A stretch of 64,000 bases of DNA from Citrobacter werkmanii NBRC 105721 (GTDB taxonomy: Bacteria > Pseudomonadota > Gammaproteobacteria > Enterobacterales > Enterobacteriaceae), in NCBI GenBank assembly GCA_000759755.1, contig BBMW01000020.1, positions 1 to 64,000 of the forward strand, written 5' to 3'. Position 1 is the stretch's first letter. Each line of letters begins with the position of its first letter. Positions 43,725 through 51,929 of this stretch are shown here, in pieces. The position numbers were made by a program, and so were the translations under genes. The notes beneath the pieces are model-generated. The model ran no database searches. It was not told the DNA's origin and saw only the letters and a list, made by a program, of their open reading frames with translations.

Positions 43725-43782
43725 AGGATGTTTTGTAGGGACCGACTGCGTGCAGGCGGTGCTACAAAACATATCCTGTCCC
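43725..43782 (+). other. oriT: Candidate origin of transfer (oriT)
   Basis: Between nikA and the mobC-like gene, an inverted repeat has arms AGGATGTTTTGTAG (43725-43738) and CTACAAAACATATCCT (43762-43777). The right arm runs into ATCCTG|TCCC, which resembles the IncI/IncP-group nick region. The likely nick is between 43778 and 43779, with the plus strand leading to the right. Location beside the nikAB operon supports the call. Confidence 0.65.
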
Positions 43783-43881
43783 TTCTTTGTGTTCCGATTC
43801 GTTTATTATGCCTTGCGTTGACTGGATTGTCATTACACCATGAAGAAGTGATTTTGGTAGCGGGGCTGTCTAAAAAATCGG

Positions 43882-43887
43882 TATAAT
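43882..43887 (+). promoter_or_regulatory. -10 element of the mobC-like gene
   Basis: TATAAT lies 45 bp before the chosen ATG. No convincing -35 at the usual distance. Confidence 0.4.
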
Positions 43888-43931
43888 TTTTGGCACAAAA
43901 TGATGCCTGAAATTTCATGGAGATCGCCCGG

Positions 43932-44240
43932 ATGACGGATAAAAAGTGGTACAGCGTGGAAGACATTGAACTGGCTAAATCAGCCCTGAGTGAGATGCCC
44001 GATTTGACGCCAACCCGCCTGACTAAGTCGGATGTTCTTGAACAGCTTAAAGAGCAGATTGTTGAACTGTCACTCAAAAAGGGTTACAGCGTTGAAGACA
44101 TTCGAAGCGCGCTGGATAGTGCAGGAATTAAAGCAAGTGCCAAGTCTGTACGTGACATTCTGAATTCCACTAAGAAATCACCATCACGGACATCAAGAAC
44201 CAGAAAAGCCATCAAAGAAACAACCGATAAATCTGCTTAA
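43932..44240 (+). CDS. mobC: MobC-like oriT accessory protein
   Basis: The 102-residue basic protein is divergent from nikA across oriT. The ATG at 43932 has GGAG upstream; 43917 is an alternative. The pattern YSVEDIELAKSALSEMPDL, repeated as GYSVEDIRSALDSAGI, suggests two helical units, with a Ser/Lys/Arg-rich tail. In IncL/M plasmids a MobC-type protein in this position stimulates relaxase action. Homology is inferred from place and character. Confidence 0.6.
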   Translation: MTDKKWYSVEDIELAKSALSEMPDLTPTRLTKSDVLEQLKEQIVELSLKKGYSVEDIRSALDSAGIKASAKSVRDILNSTKKSPSRTSRTRKAIKETTDKSA

Positions 44241-44288
44241 AATTATCGCCTGCTGACTTATTCGGGAGCCCCTTTGGGGCGGATGGGT

Positions 44289-44324
44289 GAAAGAGAATCG
44301 TCACACTGGTGGCGGTTCTCTTTC
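44289..44324. terminator. Large hairpin between mobC and the DUF932 gene
   Basis: GAAAGAGAA (44289-44297) pairs with TTCTCTTTC (44316-44324). A second hairpin GCCCC/GGGGC lies at about 44270-44282. Together they probably terminate the convergent transcripts. Confidence 0.5.
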
Positions 44325-44413
44325 GGCGGGCGGGGATCATTTTGAACCGGTTCAATACCGGTGAAAAATGACAGGGCGTAAAAAAAGGCGGAGGTCAGCC
44401 CCCGCCATTATGA

Positions 44414-45247
44414 TTATGATTTCAGTGCTTTCATTTTCTCCGCCATTTCCCACAATGCCCGGTTAAGTTTGACATCACCATCGATGCCATTAACGGCTCG
44501 GGTCCGTTGACGTTTCCCTTTCGCGTTCTTACCCCACAGGCCACCTTTCGTCATGTTTTCCTGAACGCGCTGGTAGGTTGTCCAGAGATCGTCCTTATTA
44601 TCTTCGTGGCGGCGAACCTGCAAAATATCATCTGGATCAAGAGGAATATGCTTTCCCTCTCCTTTGTCGTCATATTTCCAGTTGAGGGCAATCTCCGCAA
44701 AAATGCGCTGTTCGTCTTTGCTGAGGCCAATCTCTTTCATCTCACCGCGTGATTCTTTGACGCCATCGAAAATATCCAGGACTTCGAAAGCCCCTTCAAT
44801 GACCTGTCCGACAACATCGCCCTTATGCGGCACGCGGATTTCACCGAAGGTCTGCCCGCAGACCATGCCGTTCATGCACACAAAGCGGAACATGCCGGGG
44901 ATCATCTGATAGCTGCTGCTGCCGTCGTGACTGTTAAGGAGAATGATTTCCGGCACTTCCTCTCCGGCAATTTCCCCTTCACGGCGAAGGCGCAGCATAT
45001 GCTTCGTATGCTCACGCTTTCCGGCATCGCGTGTTCTGGTCTGGCAGGCGAAAAACGGCTGGAACCCTTCTTTGCGCAGATTATCCAGCAGGGTGATTGT
45101 CGGGATATAGGTGTAGCGATCACTGCGGGATTCATGTTTTTCCCCTGAAAATACGCTGGGTACACAGCGCATAAGTTCGTCATTTGTCAGCGCACGTTCT
45201 TTACGGATGACATTTGCAGAACGGAAAACAGATGATAAACGGGCCAT
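44414..45247 (-). CDS. DUF932 family protein (YubP/YfjQ-like)
   Basis: The ATG at 45247 has AAGGAG upstream and gives 277 residues; the frame extends to 45382 without a ribosome site. The pattern SRSDRYTYIPTITLLDNLREGFQP, LLNSHDGSSSYQMIPGMFRFVCMNGMVCG is DUF932, a family common in plasmid leading regions and prophages. Function is not established. Confidence 0.82.
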   Translation of the reverse strand: MARLSSVFRSANVIRKERALTNDELMRCVPSVFSGEKHESRSDRYTYIPTITLLDNLRKEGFQPFFACQTRTRDAGKREHTKHMLRLRREGEIAGEEVPEIILLNSHDGSSSYQMIPGMFRFVCMNGMVCGQTFGEIRVPHKGDVVGQVIEGAFEVLDIFDGVKESRGEMKEIGLSKDEQRIFAEIALNWKYDDKGEGKHIPLDPDDILQVRRHEDNKDDLWTTYQRVQENMTKGGLWGKNAKGKRQRTRAVNGIDGDVKLNRALWEMAEKMKALKS

Positions 45248-45660
45248 GATTGATCTCCTTGAGAGTTGCGCCTTACGGCTTCTTACTGGTGTCCCCTTTT
45301 CCGTTTCCGGATGGCGGGGAGCACGTTGCTGTGACACATGACCGCCCCGTTCCATCGGGGACGTAAACAAGGGCGATGACAAAGCCGCAGCGCAAGCGGC
45401 TGACCGGAGGGAAGACGCGCGAACGGGTGCAGGCAGCGGGCTTCAGCCTTACCTTGTTTCAGGACCGGAACGGGGTAGCGTCAGTCACAGCAAAAGTGAA
45501 CACCGCTGACGACGGCAGGGAGGAAACACCAGGAGAAGCCGGTTTACCGGCTTTCATCAGCGGCCGCACAGCGGCCAGTGAGAGCCGCGTTGCCGGAACG
45601 GCAACCGAAGGCGTGTTGACCACGCTCGGAGAGTGGAATACAGAAAGCAAATAAAGTGCA
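45248..45660 (-). promoter_or_regulatory. Foldable leader upstream of the DUF932 gene
   Basis: This GC-rich stretch has many short inverted repeats (such as GCCGGTTTACCGGC near 45539-45552 and GCGGCCGC nearby). It resembles in style the leaders at 51535 and 54912 (shared GTGAGAGC.GCGT..CCGGAACGG wording). A plus-strand frame of 92 codons (45376-45654) crosses it but has no good ribosome site. It is probably a single-strand promoter or regulatory leader. Confidence 0.4.
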
Positions 45661-45726
45661 AAAATTGCACTTTTTAGTGCATATTTTTGTTCATTTTTTC
45701 AGTTAAAATATGTGCAATATTTGCAC
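45655..45726. promoter_or_regulatory. Operator region of the HTH gene
   Basis: Two inverted repeats with the same half-site: AGTGCAAAAATTGCACT (45655-45671) and GTGCAATATTTGCAC (45712-45726), plus a single TAGTGCAT at about 45675. A possible -10 TAAAAT lies between them at about 45703. This suggests autorepression. Confidence 0.6.
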
Positions 45727-45743
45727 TTATTGGGATAGCGTAA

Positions 45744-46001
45744 ATGACCGGATATGAACTGAGGCTGTGGCGGAAAGGTCTTGGCTGGAGTCGTGACAGG
45801 GCTGCTGAAGAACTGGGCGTTTGCCTGCGTTCATACAAGGCATACGAGAACGCGGATTTGATCAAGCGTAACATTGCTTTAGCCACCGTGTCCCTCACCC
45901 TGCGGAATCTGATCCCGGAATTTGACAGGAAACGACTGAGCGGCGAAAAAATGCGGCAGTTACTGGATGTGATGATCCGGGACGCAACGCACAACGCCTG
46001 A
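45744..46001 (+). CDS. Small helix-turn-helix regulator
   Basis: The 85-residue protein has a Cro/C1-type helix-turn-helix (about 3-35: YELRLWRKGLGWSRDRAAEELGVCLRSYKAYEN). It is the only plus-strand gene within the leading region proper. The upstream paired operators suggest it represses itself and perhaps the divergent leader upstream of the DUF932 gene. Confidence 0.75.
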   Translation: MTGYELRLWRKGLGWSRDRAAEELGVCLRSYKAYENADLIKRNIALATVSLTLRNLIPEFDRKRLSGEKMRQLLDVMIRDATHNA

Positions 46002-46010
46002 CCCTGTCAG

Positions 46011-46208
46011 TCACACCCTTCTGACAATGGCCTCCAGTGCGCCACGGATAAAGTACACGCAGGCGTCAGTTCGGGTGAACCTGAACCCATAATGTGCATG
46101 AGCTTCCTGCGAACAGGCCAGATGGTAATGTGCTCTGTCGATGATACGGGCGAGGGTTTTCTGTCCTCTTTCAGACAGTGCGGTGATGTTGATGCTCATC
46201 CTGTTCAT
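46011..46208 (-). CDS. Small unknown leading-region protein
   Basis: The ATG at 46208 (65 residues) has AAGGA four bases upstream; the frame continues upstream to 46298 without a ribosome site. It contains SERGQKTLARIIDRAHYHLACSQEAHAHYGF. Not recognised. It lies downstream of hok in the same direction. Confidence 0.5.
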   Translation of the reverse strand: MNRMSINITALSERGQKTLARIIDRAHYHLACSQEAHAHYGFRFTRTDACVYFIRGALEAIVRRV

Positions 46209-46349
46209 GATGTCCTTACCCGCTTTTACTCCCATTCCTGGGGAAAAAGGGATTGCCAGCGAACCGGCAATCCCTTCATAAAGGCGCTTCAGGTACAAAA
46301 TGCAACACTGTCAGCCTGAAAAGCGGGGGTTTCCCCCCGCTTCAGGTTC

Positions 46350-46508
46350 CTACTTACCAGATTCGTAAGCCAGAGTTGCAGCAACCTCCCGGTTTCCGTC
46401 CTTTAGCCGGACTTCGCACAGGCGAGACCGGGTCAGGTAAGTGAATATCAGCAGTGTGAGACACACTATCAGTACACACCAGATAACGGGTTGTTGCGGC
46501 AGTTTCAT
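46350..46508 (-). CDS. hok: Hok-family type I toxin
   Basis: The 52-residue peptide is nearly identical in form to Hok of R1: MKLPQQP, then the membrane helix [19 protein letters not shown], the conserved Cys31 and the C-terminus AYESGK. It depolarises the inner membrane when the antisense RNA Sok is lost, killing plasmid-free cells. It lies downstream of psiA, like flm of F. The 3' end hairpin (GCGGGGG/CCCCCGC near 46322-46341) corresponds to the fold-back region of hok mRNA. Confidence 0.93.
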   Translation of the reverse strand: MKLPQQPVIWCVLIVCLTLLIFTYLTRSRLCEVRLKDGNREVAATLAYESGK

Positions 46509-46566
46509 GGCTTACTTCTCCTTGCGCGTAGCGCAGTAAGAGGCTATCCTGATGGTGTCGAATCAT
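46354..46566 (-). CDS. mok: Mok, overlapping regulator frame of hok
   Basis: The 70-codon frame starts at 46566 ([17 protein letters not shown]) and overlaps hok in another frame, as mok does in R1. Translation of hok depends on translation of mok, and Sok RNA blocks mok. The protein itself has no known separate task. Confidence 0.8.
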   Translation of the reverse strand: MIRHHQDSLLLRYAQGEVSHETAATTRYLVCTDSVSHTADIHLPDPVSPVRSPAKGRKPGGCCNSGLRIW

Positions 46567-46608
46567 GCAGGGGCCTCGTGGGTTAATGAAAATTAACTAC
46601 GGGGCTTT
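46545..46608 (+). ncRNA. sok: Sok antisense RNA
   Basis: Promoter -10 TATCCT at 46545-46550 and a transcript of about 50-60 nt ending in a stem (GCCTCGTGGGTTAAT with ATTAACTACGGGGC) followed by TTTTG near 46606. The sequence corresponds to Sok of R1 and lies opposite the mok start region. Confidence 0.82.
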
Positions 46609-46719
46609 TGTCTTTCTACCGCACGAAATCCAAACCACTGAAACATCATGAGGCAGAAAGCCTCAAGCGCCACCGCCATTATACCGCACACCGTCACTGC
46701 CTGACCAGGATTCCTGCTT

Positions 46720-47046
46720 TTATCGTGCTGATTTTCCGAGAAAATACGCCGGTCGGGTTTCCAGTTCCCGCTCGATAAGTTCATCGGCAAACAACGGCGC
46801 GATCCGGTTTATGCGGCGCTCCAGATTTCGTCTGCGGGCAGCCGCTTTCCGTTCATCGCTCCAGCGCCTGATCTGCCTCTCATCCAGGAAATCCACACAC
46901 ACCGCATACCCGGCCCCTGCCACCCAGCGGGCCATCACCGATTCCGGGGCGGGCTGCCCGGCCTCCACCACTGCCGATACCAGTTCATGCGGCCCCGGAC
47001 ACGGTCTGTGCGGCAGCTTCCAGCGCAGTGAATAGCGCCACTTCAT
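46720..47046 (-). CDS. Unknown leading-region protein downstream of psiA
   Basis: The 108-residue protein is rich in Arg and is translationally coupled to psiA (4-bp overlap). It contains VARWVAGAGYAVCVDFLDERQ-like wording and the basic stretch RKAAARRRNLERRINR. Similar small frames follow psiA on F-like plasmids. Function unknown. Confidence 0.6.
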   Translation of the reverse strand: MKWRYSLRWKLPHRPCPGPHELVSAVVEAGQPAPESVMARWVAGAGYAVCVDFLDERQIRRWSDERKAAARRRNLERRINRIAPLFADELIERELETRPAYFLGKSAR

Positions 47047-47771
47047 CCCCAGCTCCGGTCCGTCAGCTTGTTGGGCACCTGCCAGCGTTCGGCCTCGCGC
47101 ACATGTGCCGGGGTTTCCCGGACGATAAACCGGATTTCATACATCACGTTGTACAGCGGCTCATCACTGTCGCGCAGCCAGTCCAGCGGCTTCAGAGAGG
47201 CAAACCGCGTCCGCCACTGCCAGAACCCCGGCGCCAGCTCCCGCGCGTCAAACTCGTCAGCCCAGCGCGTATACCAGGCACTGATGGTTTCCGGCGACTG
47301 AAAGTTAAGCTCCGTCATGGCCTGCCCCAGCAGGTTCTGGCGCAGCAGCCAGGTATGCTCGAGCGCTTTTTCCTCCCGGCGCATTTTGCGGTTGAAGGCG
47401 ATTTTCTCACGCTGCATCCGGCGATCTGTGCGCGTGTGCATCACCTCCGGGAACAGTTCGGCCTGCACATCCGGGGAGAGCGGCAGCGGGCAATGCTCCC
47501 CGTGGCTGGAGATGAGGCGGTCCAGCGCCTCTTCCACCTGTTTCAGGCTGGTCAGCCGGTTCTTCGGCTCCCAGTTCAGGCCGGGAATACGCTGTGCCAC
47601 TGTCGTGTTAATCCGGCTGCTGCCGGTCAGCACCCGCAAAAAAGTACGCGCATGTGGCAGCGCGGGCAGACGTGCTCCACGGCGGCGGGATTCTTCCACC
47701 TTCAGAATGGCCTGTAATGCCGCCTGACGGGCGGGCTTCAGGGTGACGAGGGCATGTGAGGAGTGGATCAT
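47043..47771 (-). CDS. psiA: PsiA, plasmid SOS-inhibition locus protein
   Basis: The ATG at 47771 overlaps the psiB stop and gives 242 residues, the known PsiA length. The upstream frame to 47969 is antisense-free space in psiB. The pattern ARTFLRVLTGSSRINTTVAQRIPGL and LPLSPDVQAELFPEV matches PsiA. Its exact role is unclear; it accompanies PsiB. Confidence 0.88.
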   Translation of the reverse strand: MIHSSHALVTLKPARQAALQAILKVEESRRRGARLPALPHARTFLRVLTGSSRINTTVAQRIPGLNWEPKNRLTSLKQVEEALDRLISSHGEHCPLPLSPDVQAELFPEVMHTRTDRRMQREKIAFNRKMRREEKALEHTWLLRQNLLGQAMTELNFQSPETISAWYTRWADEFDARELAPGFWQWRTRFASLKPLDWLRDSDEPLYNVMYEIRFIVRETPAHVREAERWQVPNKLTDRSWG

Positions 47772-48199
47772 GCTGCACCCTCCATCGCCAGAACGCTGAT
47801 GATGCTGGCCTGACTGTAACCATCGGCATCGAGGTGAGCCACCAGGCTGAGTGTATGCGTGATAACCTCCGGCGACCAGGCTGGCAGCGTGCGGATAACG
47901 GAGAACGGGCGACCGCTGACCGGAATAAAGACCACCATCCAGGACGGGCTGATATCGCCGGGGCTGCATACCGCCAGGCTGAAATTGCCGTGGGCTGGCG
48001 TGAAACGGATCTGCACCGGGAAAAAACCACCAAACTCGCTACGGTACTCACCGTTCATGTCCCAGCCTGCGGGACATGTCAGGTCACGCATCACGGCGTG
48101 GGTCAGTTCGCGGCGCAGATCTTCGCCACCGTCGCGCCAGTCTTCAAATTCCTGGGGGATCATGGTGTTCAGTACAGCGGGGGTAATAATGTTACGCAT
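47768..48199 (-). CDS. psiB: PsiB, inhibitor of SOS induction
   Basis: The 143-residue protein contains RRELTHAVMRDLTCPAGWDMNGEYRSEFGGFFPVQIRFTPAH, the hallmark of PsiB (about 144 residues in F). It binds free RecA in the recipient so that incoming single strands do not trigger SOS. The ATG at 48199 is six bases from AAGGAG; the preceding ATG at 48202 is too close. Confidence 0.93.
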   Translation of the reverse strand: MRNIITPAVLNTMIPQEFEDWRDGGEDLRRELTHAVMRDLTCPAGWDMNGEYRSEFGGFFPVQIRFTPAHGNFSLAVCSPGDISPSWMVVFIPVSGRPFSVIRTLPAWSPEVITHTLSLVAHLDADGYSQASIISVLAMEGAA

Positions 48200-48242
48200 C
48201 ATTTTCTCCTTACTGCCGCCCCCGAAGGGGCGGCTTCCGTTA

Positions 48243-50288
48243 TCAGGCTGCATCAGGCAGGGTGTGGTGGCTGTCTGCATCAAAAGCCGCATCGGGTGCA
48301 TCAGCACTGCCGTTTTCGGTATCAGATACGTCGTTTTTGGCATCAGACAGGGATTTTTCTGCATCAGGGGCGCGCATCCAGACAGGCACCCAGCGGGTGT
48401 CCCGCATTTTGTCCTCTGCCAGTTCAGCCGCATCGCCTTTCTTCATCTTCTCCGCATCCCGCGCAGCACCTGACAGTCCGGCCTCGTTCAGTGCGGCAAT
48501 GATTTGTGGCTTTCTGAGGCCAGTGAAGAAATCGGCCTTCGTCGGTTGCCACCAGTCGCGCAGATGGAAAGCGAGAGCGGTTTCCAGCTTATCGAGCGGG
48601 CTGCGGGTGGTGCCTCCGGTGCCACGCGTCTGCATACCATCGAGACTGCATGCCGTGCAGAAACTGAGCAGAGCCAGAAGATCGGCGGTGCTGAGGGTAA
48701 AAAAGGTGGTGAAGTCCTGTTTCCACCCTTCCGGCAGCAGTTTTTCAAGGCGTTGTCCTTCCTGCATCAGGGTCAGAAATGCCATGCCCTCTTTACCGGA
48801 CGGGGCGGTATTCGTCAGGGAGTAATGCTTACAGTCCAGGGAGATTTGCGCGGGTCGGTTATACGCGCCGCTGCCGAACACGTTCAGGCACAGCGTCCAT
48901 GCCAGCAGGGCGACGGATTTTTCCGGCTGCTGCATCAGTGCAGCCTGGACTGCCAGCGTCCGCTCCGCACACATTCGGGTCAGCAGGGGAACACTGATAT
49001 CGTCCACAGGCTCTGGCTGGCGCTCATATGTTTTAACCTGGGCAGGTTCATCTTCCGTTTCAGACTGCTCGCGCAGGATCACTCCGCGCTGGACATAAAC
49101 GTCACCCTGACGCCATGACACCACCACGCCGGACTGTGCGCGCATTTCCGGCGTCCATGCCCGGAGCTGTGCCGCACATTCGATGGCCTCCATCTCTGAC
49201 TCCATCGAGTCGGTTTCATCGCTGGCGGTCTGATTCTCGTCATACTGGTCCTGCAATTCATCCATGCGCTGCTGTTCCTGCTCCGTGTAAACCGCGTCAG
49301 GCTCATCCTCAAGACGGTACACCGTGCCGTCTTCGCCGTGAGAACTGACGGCGTCCATGCGTCCGGTGGCCCATGCCCAGCCCTCAGCCTCTTTCAGGCA
49401 CTCCGCAACCACCTGGAGTTTTTCCAGCAGGGCCGTATCCAGCGCCAGTTTGTCCACATAACCGCCCTGTTCGTCACTGAACAGGTCAGCGCGGATTTCT
49501 GTGTCGGAAAAGGCGCATTCGCCTACAAACGCATATTTGCTGTTGTTGAGGGTGGGCACCTGACTGTCGGTGATCAGATTACGGATCACGCGCACTTCCG
49601 GTTTATTGTTCCAGCCCTCCCGACACGCCGCCTCGTACACCTGCACCTGACGATCAGGATTATCTTCCAGTGCCAGCGCCTGACAGTGTTCGGTGGTGAT
49701 CCTGTCCTCTGCCAGTGCCTGAAGAATAACCGGAGCCAGCCCTGCCAGCTTGAGCATGCGCTGGACGTGTTTCACGCCGTAGCCCAGCAGGTCCCCGATT
49801 TGCGCGGGCGTTTTCCCTTCTTCAGCCAGGGCACGGAATCCGGCAATCTGCTCGGCAGGGTGCATGGTGCGGTGTCTGCCGTTTTCAGTAAGGGAGACAG
49901 CCCGTGCCAGTTCACGCGGCACCGCTTTATAAGAAATCCATTCGTGATCCGGGTTGACCTTCCCTTCTTCAACGAGCAGACCGATCGCTTTTGTCCGTCC
50001 CCCGCCGCAAACCACTTCCAGCCGACCATCGTCACATTCCACCACCACAATGTTATGGATCTGCCCGACCGCGTGGATACTGTCGGCATACCCCCTGATT
50101 TCTTCCTGAGTATGCGGGACGATACGGCAGTTCAGATCCCCGATAAACAGGCGGGACCAGGCGGCGTAACGGATGGGGGCGTTGTCCAGTGCGGCAACCA
50201 GAACGTCTGACTGTGCGCTCGCTTTATGCGCTGCCGCTTTGGGGCTGGCTTTTTTTGCCTTTTTTGCTTTAGACTCGGTGACTGACAT
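48243..50288 (-). CDS. ParB/RepB/Spo0J-family leading-region protein
   Basis: The 681-residue protein has a basic Lys/Ala N-terminus (1-25), a ParB N-terminal domain (about 45-150: VCGGGRTKAIGLLVEEGKV, SLTENGRHRTMHPAEQIAGF) and a KorB-like helix-turn-helix (TPAQIGDLLGYGVKHVQRML). Long variable acidic parts follow. It is homologous to the F leading-region ParB-like protein upstream of psiB. The family includes nucleases; plasmid partition is unlikely as no ParA gene is adjacent. Confidence 0.86.
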   Translation of the reverse strand: MSVTESKAKKAKKASPKAAAHKASAQSDVLVAALDNAPIRYAAWSRLFIGDLNCRIVPHTQEEIRGYADSIHAVGQIHNIVVVECDDGRLEVVCGGGRTKAIGLLVEEGKVNPDHEWISYKAVPRELARAVSLTENGRHRTMHPAEQIAGFRALAEEGKTPAQIGDLLGYGVKHVQRMLKLAGLAPVILQALAEDRITTEHCQALALEDNPDRQVQVYEAACREGWNNKPEVRVIRNLITDSQVPTLNNSKYAFVGECAFSDTEIRADLFSDEQGGYVDKLALDTALLEKLQVVAECLKEAEGWAWATGRMDAVSSHGEDGTVYRLEDEPDAVYTEQEQQRMDELQDQYDENQTASDETDSMESEMEAIECAAQLRAWTPEMRAQSGVVVSWRQGDVYVQRGVILREQSETEDEPAQVKTYERQPEPVDDISVPLLTRMCAERTLAVQAALMQQPEKSVALLAWTLCLNVFGSGAYNRPAQISLDCKHYSLTNTAPSGKEGMAFLTLMQEGQRLEKLLPEGWKQDFTTFFTLSTADLLALLSFCTACSLDGMQTRGTGGTTRSPLDKLETALAFHLRDWWQPTKADFFTGLRKPQIIAALNEAGLSGAARDAEKMKKGDAAELAEDKMRDTRWVPVWMRAPDAEKSLSDAKNDVSDTENGSADAPDAAFDADSHHTLPDAA

Positions 50289-50364
50289 AGTTAATACCTC
50301 TCTGATATTGATGATTGTCCGGCCCTGCGGAGTGAGCGCTCCGGCAGGGCATCTTTCCTGCTGC

Positions 50365-50607
50365 TTACTGCGTTTTACGGATGCCGTAGCTCTGGATATT
50401 TCTGTTCATCCAGTACTCGCCGCCCGGTTCAAAATTCCAGACCCGCCAGACCATTTCGCCATCCTTGCGAACGACCAGGCGAAAGTGCGTCCCCTGATCG
50501 TCCTCGATGGTCACATTCTGATACTGTGCCGCCACCACTTCGGCCTGTTCGCGGGTGAAAGTCCCGTCAGGCAGGGATTTCAGTGGGGGTATGGTGTTGT
50601 CTGTCAT
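50365..50607 (-). CDS. DUF905 family protein
   Basis: The ATG at 50607 (80 residues) lies just after AGGAG. The pattern [43 protein letters not shown] is DUF905, found between ssb and the parB-like gene on F and related plasmids. Function unknown. Confidence 0.8.
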   Translation of the reverse strand: MTDNTIPPLKSLPDGTFTREQAEVVAAQYQNVTIEDDQGTHFRLVVRKDGEMVWRVWNFEPGGEYWMNRNIQSYGIRKTQ

Positions 50608-50657
50608 ACTGTTCTCCTGGGTAAGCCCCGTCAGACGGGGCATCAGTGAAAATGAGC

Positions 50658-51206
50658 CTAAAAGGGAATGCTGTCGTCGAAGTCATACGCCGGATCGGGC
50701 TGCGCTGGCGGCTGCTGCGGTGCTGCGGCGTTTTTCCCTTTGGCTGCTTTCCCCGCCCCTTTTGACGCTTTGCCTTCTCCCTTTGCTGCCGGAGGTGGGG
50801 TCTGAGGTTGCGGCTGACCGCTGAACGGCTGACCGTCCTGCTGTGGCTGGCTGTCACGGCGACCGAGCATCTGCATGGTGCCGTTCTGACCGACAACCAC
50901 TTCGGTGGTGTATTTGTCCTGACCGGACTGATCGGTCCATTTGCGGGTGCGTAACTGGCCCTCGATGTAGACCTGAGCGCCTTTACGCAGGTATTCACTG
51001 GCAATTTCAGCGAGCTTGCCAAACACGACAACACGGTGCCATTCGGTGTGTTCACGGATCTCCCCGTCATGCTTGTCACGCCAGCTTTCTGACGTGGCCA
51101 GGGTAAGATTTGCCACCGCGCCCCCGTTGGGCATGTAACGCACTTCGGGGTCCTGCCCCAGATTTCCGACCAGGATTACTTTGTTAACGCCGCGTGTTGC
51201 CATCAT
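50658..51206 (-). CDS. ssb: Plasmid single-stranded DNA-binding protein
   Basis: The 182-residue protein has an OB-fold (about 1-112: [45 protein letters not shown]), a Gln/Pro/Lys-rich linker and the acidic tip YDFDDSIPF, which recruits host repair proteins. Made early after transfer, it coats the incoming strand. Confidence 0.95.
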   Translation of the reverse strand: MMATRGVNKVILVGNLGQDPEVRYMPNGGAVANLTLATSESWRDKHDGEIREHTEWHRVVVFGKLAEIASEYLRKGAQVYIEGQLRTRKWTDQSGQDKYTTEVVVGQNGTMQMLGRRDSQPQQDGQPFSGQPQPQTPPPAAKGEGKASKGAGKAAKGKNAAAPQQPPAQPDPAYDFDDSIPF

Positions 51207-51929
51207 GTTGCTCCCTGAAGCCTCTGGCTTCTTTCTGGTGTATTTCCCTCTGCCGGTTTTCTCCGGGGTGAGGGGCTTTTCGTGGGAAGACGTAAGCGGC
51301 AGGCGCGGCGGTAAAGTCCACAGGGGACGCGTTCATTTTTTTCGCCATCCCTTTGAGGCGAAAAAAATTAATGCGGCCAGCGTTCACGCGGCCTGTTGAC
51401 TTTTCCGTCCCCTGACGCAGGCTGACCCGCGAAAAACACAGCACCCGGGACCTGGAGCAAAGGAAGGACACCAGGAAAAAAGCCAGATTCATCTGGCCTC
51501 CTTAGCGCCGGCAGCTCCATCGCCGGCAGTGAGAGCGGCGTGACCGGAACGGTCGCAGCAAGCGTGGGTTTGACGTTGCGACAGCCTGGGATGGAAACCC
51601 GCTGCCCGAAGGGCCGGGCAGAGACAGCGTAGCTGGCTCGGTGCGAAGCATGACAGCCCCGGTTCCCGCCAGGGAAGTCGCCCGTAGTCAGCAAAATCCG
51701 TCAGGGAATATCGGCAGCAGCATGAAAGGGAACAGGAACAGGAAACATCACCCTGTGAAACAGCAGAGAAAGAACTCCCCCGACAGACAGTCCAGCCAAA
51801 GAGACCATGAACAGACGCGGATGGAGGGCGGCGGCGCGAAGTGCGCCCCCCCTTCAGCGCCGCAGGCGCGCGGCCTTTTCCGGCGCGGACAGACGGGGGC
51901 GTCCTCCCCCGCCCGGCTCACAGTGCCCG
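51207..51929 (-). promoter_or_regulatory. Leader upstream of ssb holding repeat R1 copy a
   Basis: No gene is supported in this 720-bp stretch. The portion 51535-51727 is nearly identical to 54912-55104. It has strong hairpins, e.g. CTGCCCG-N6-CGGGCAG at 51602-51621. Its place ahead of ssb and the duplication suggest a single-strand promoter or lagging-strand initiation site similar to Frpo/ssi elements of F. Confidence 0.5.
51535..51727. repeat. Leading-region repeat R1, copy a
   Basis: About 190 bp, near-identical to copy b at 54912-55104 (e.g. both contain GACAGCCTGGGATGGAAACC). The match starts at GCGGCGTGACC and ends at GAAAGG.AAC. Confidence 0.85.

Noticed and set aside
45376-45654. 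Plus-strand 92-codon frame before the HTH gene
   Set aside because: It crosses a leader rich in inverted repeats, has no ribosome site and no recognised family; kept only as part of the leader.
46593-46790. Minus-strand 65-codon frame before hok
   Set aside because: It corresponds to the 5' part of the hok mRNA region and the sok terminator, not to a protein gene.
49338-50210. Plus-strand 290-codon frame
   Set aside because: It lies antisense to the ParB-like gene, which has clear domains; its composition is that of a shadow frame.
48243-50288. Reading the ParB-like gene as plasmid partition
   Set aside because: No ParA or centromere-like repeats nearby; position between ssb and psiB is that of the F leading-region protein.
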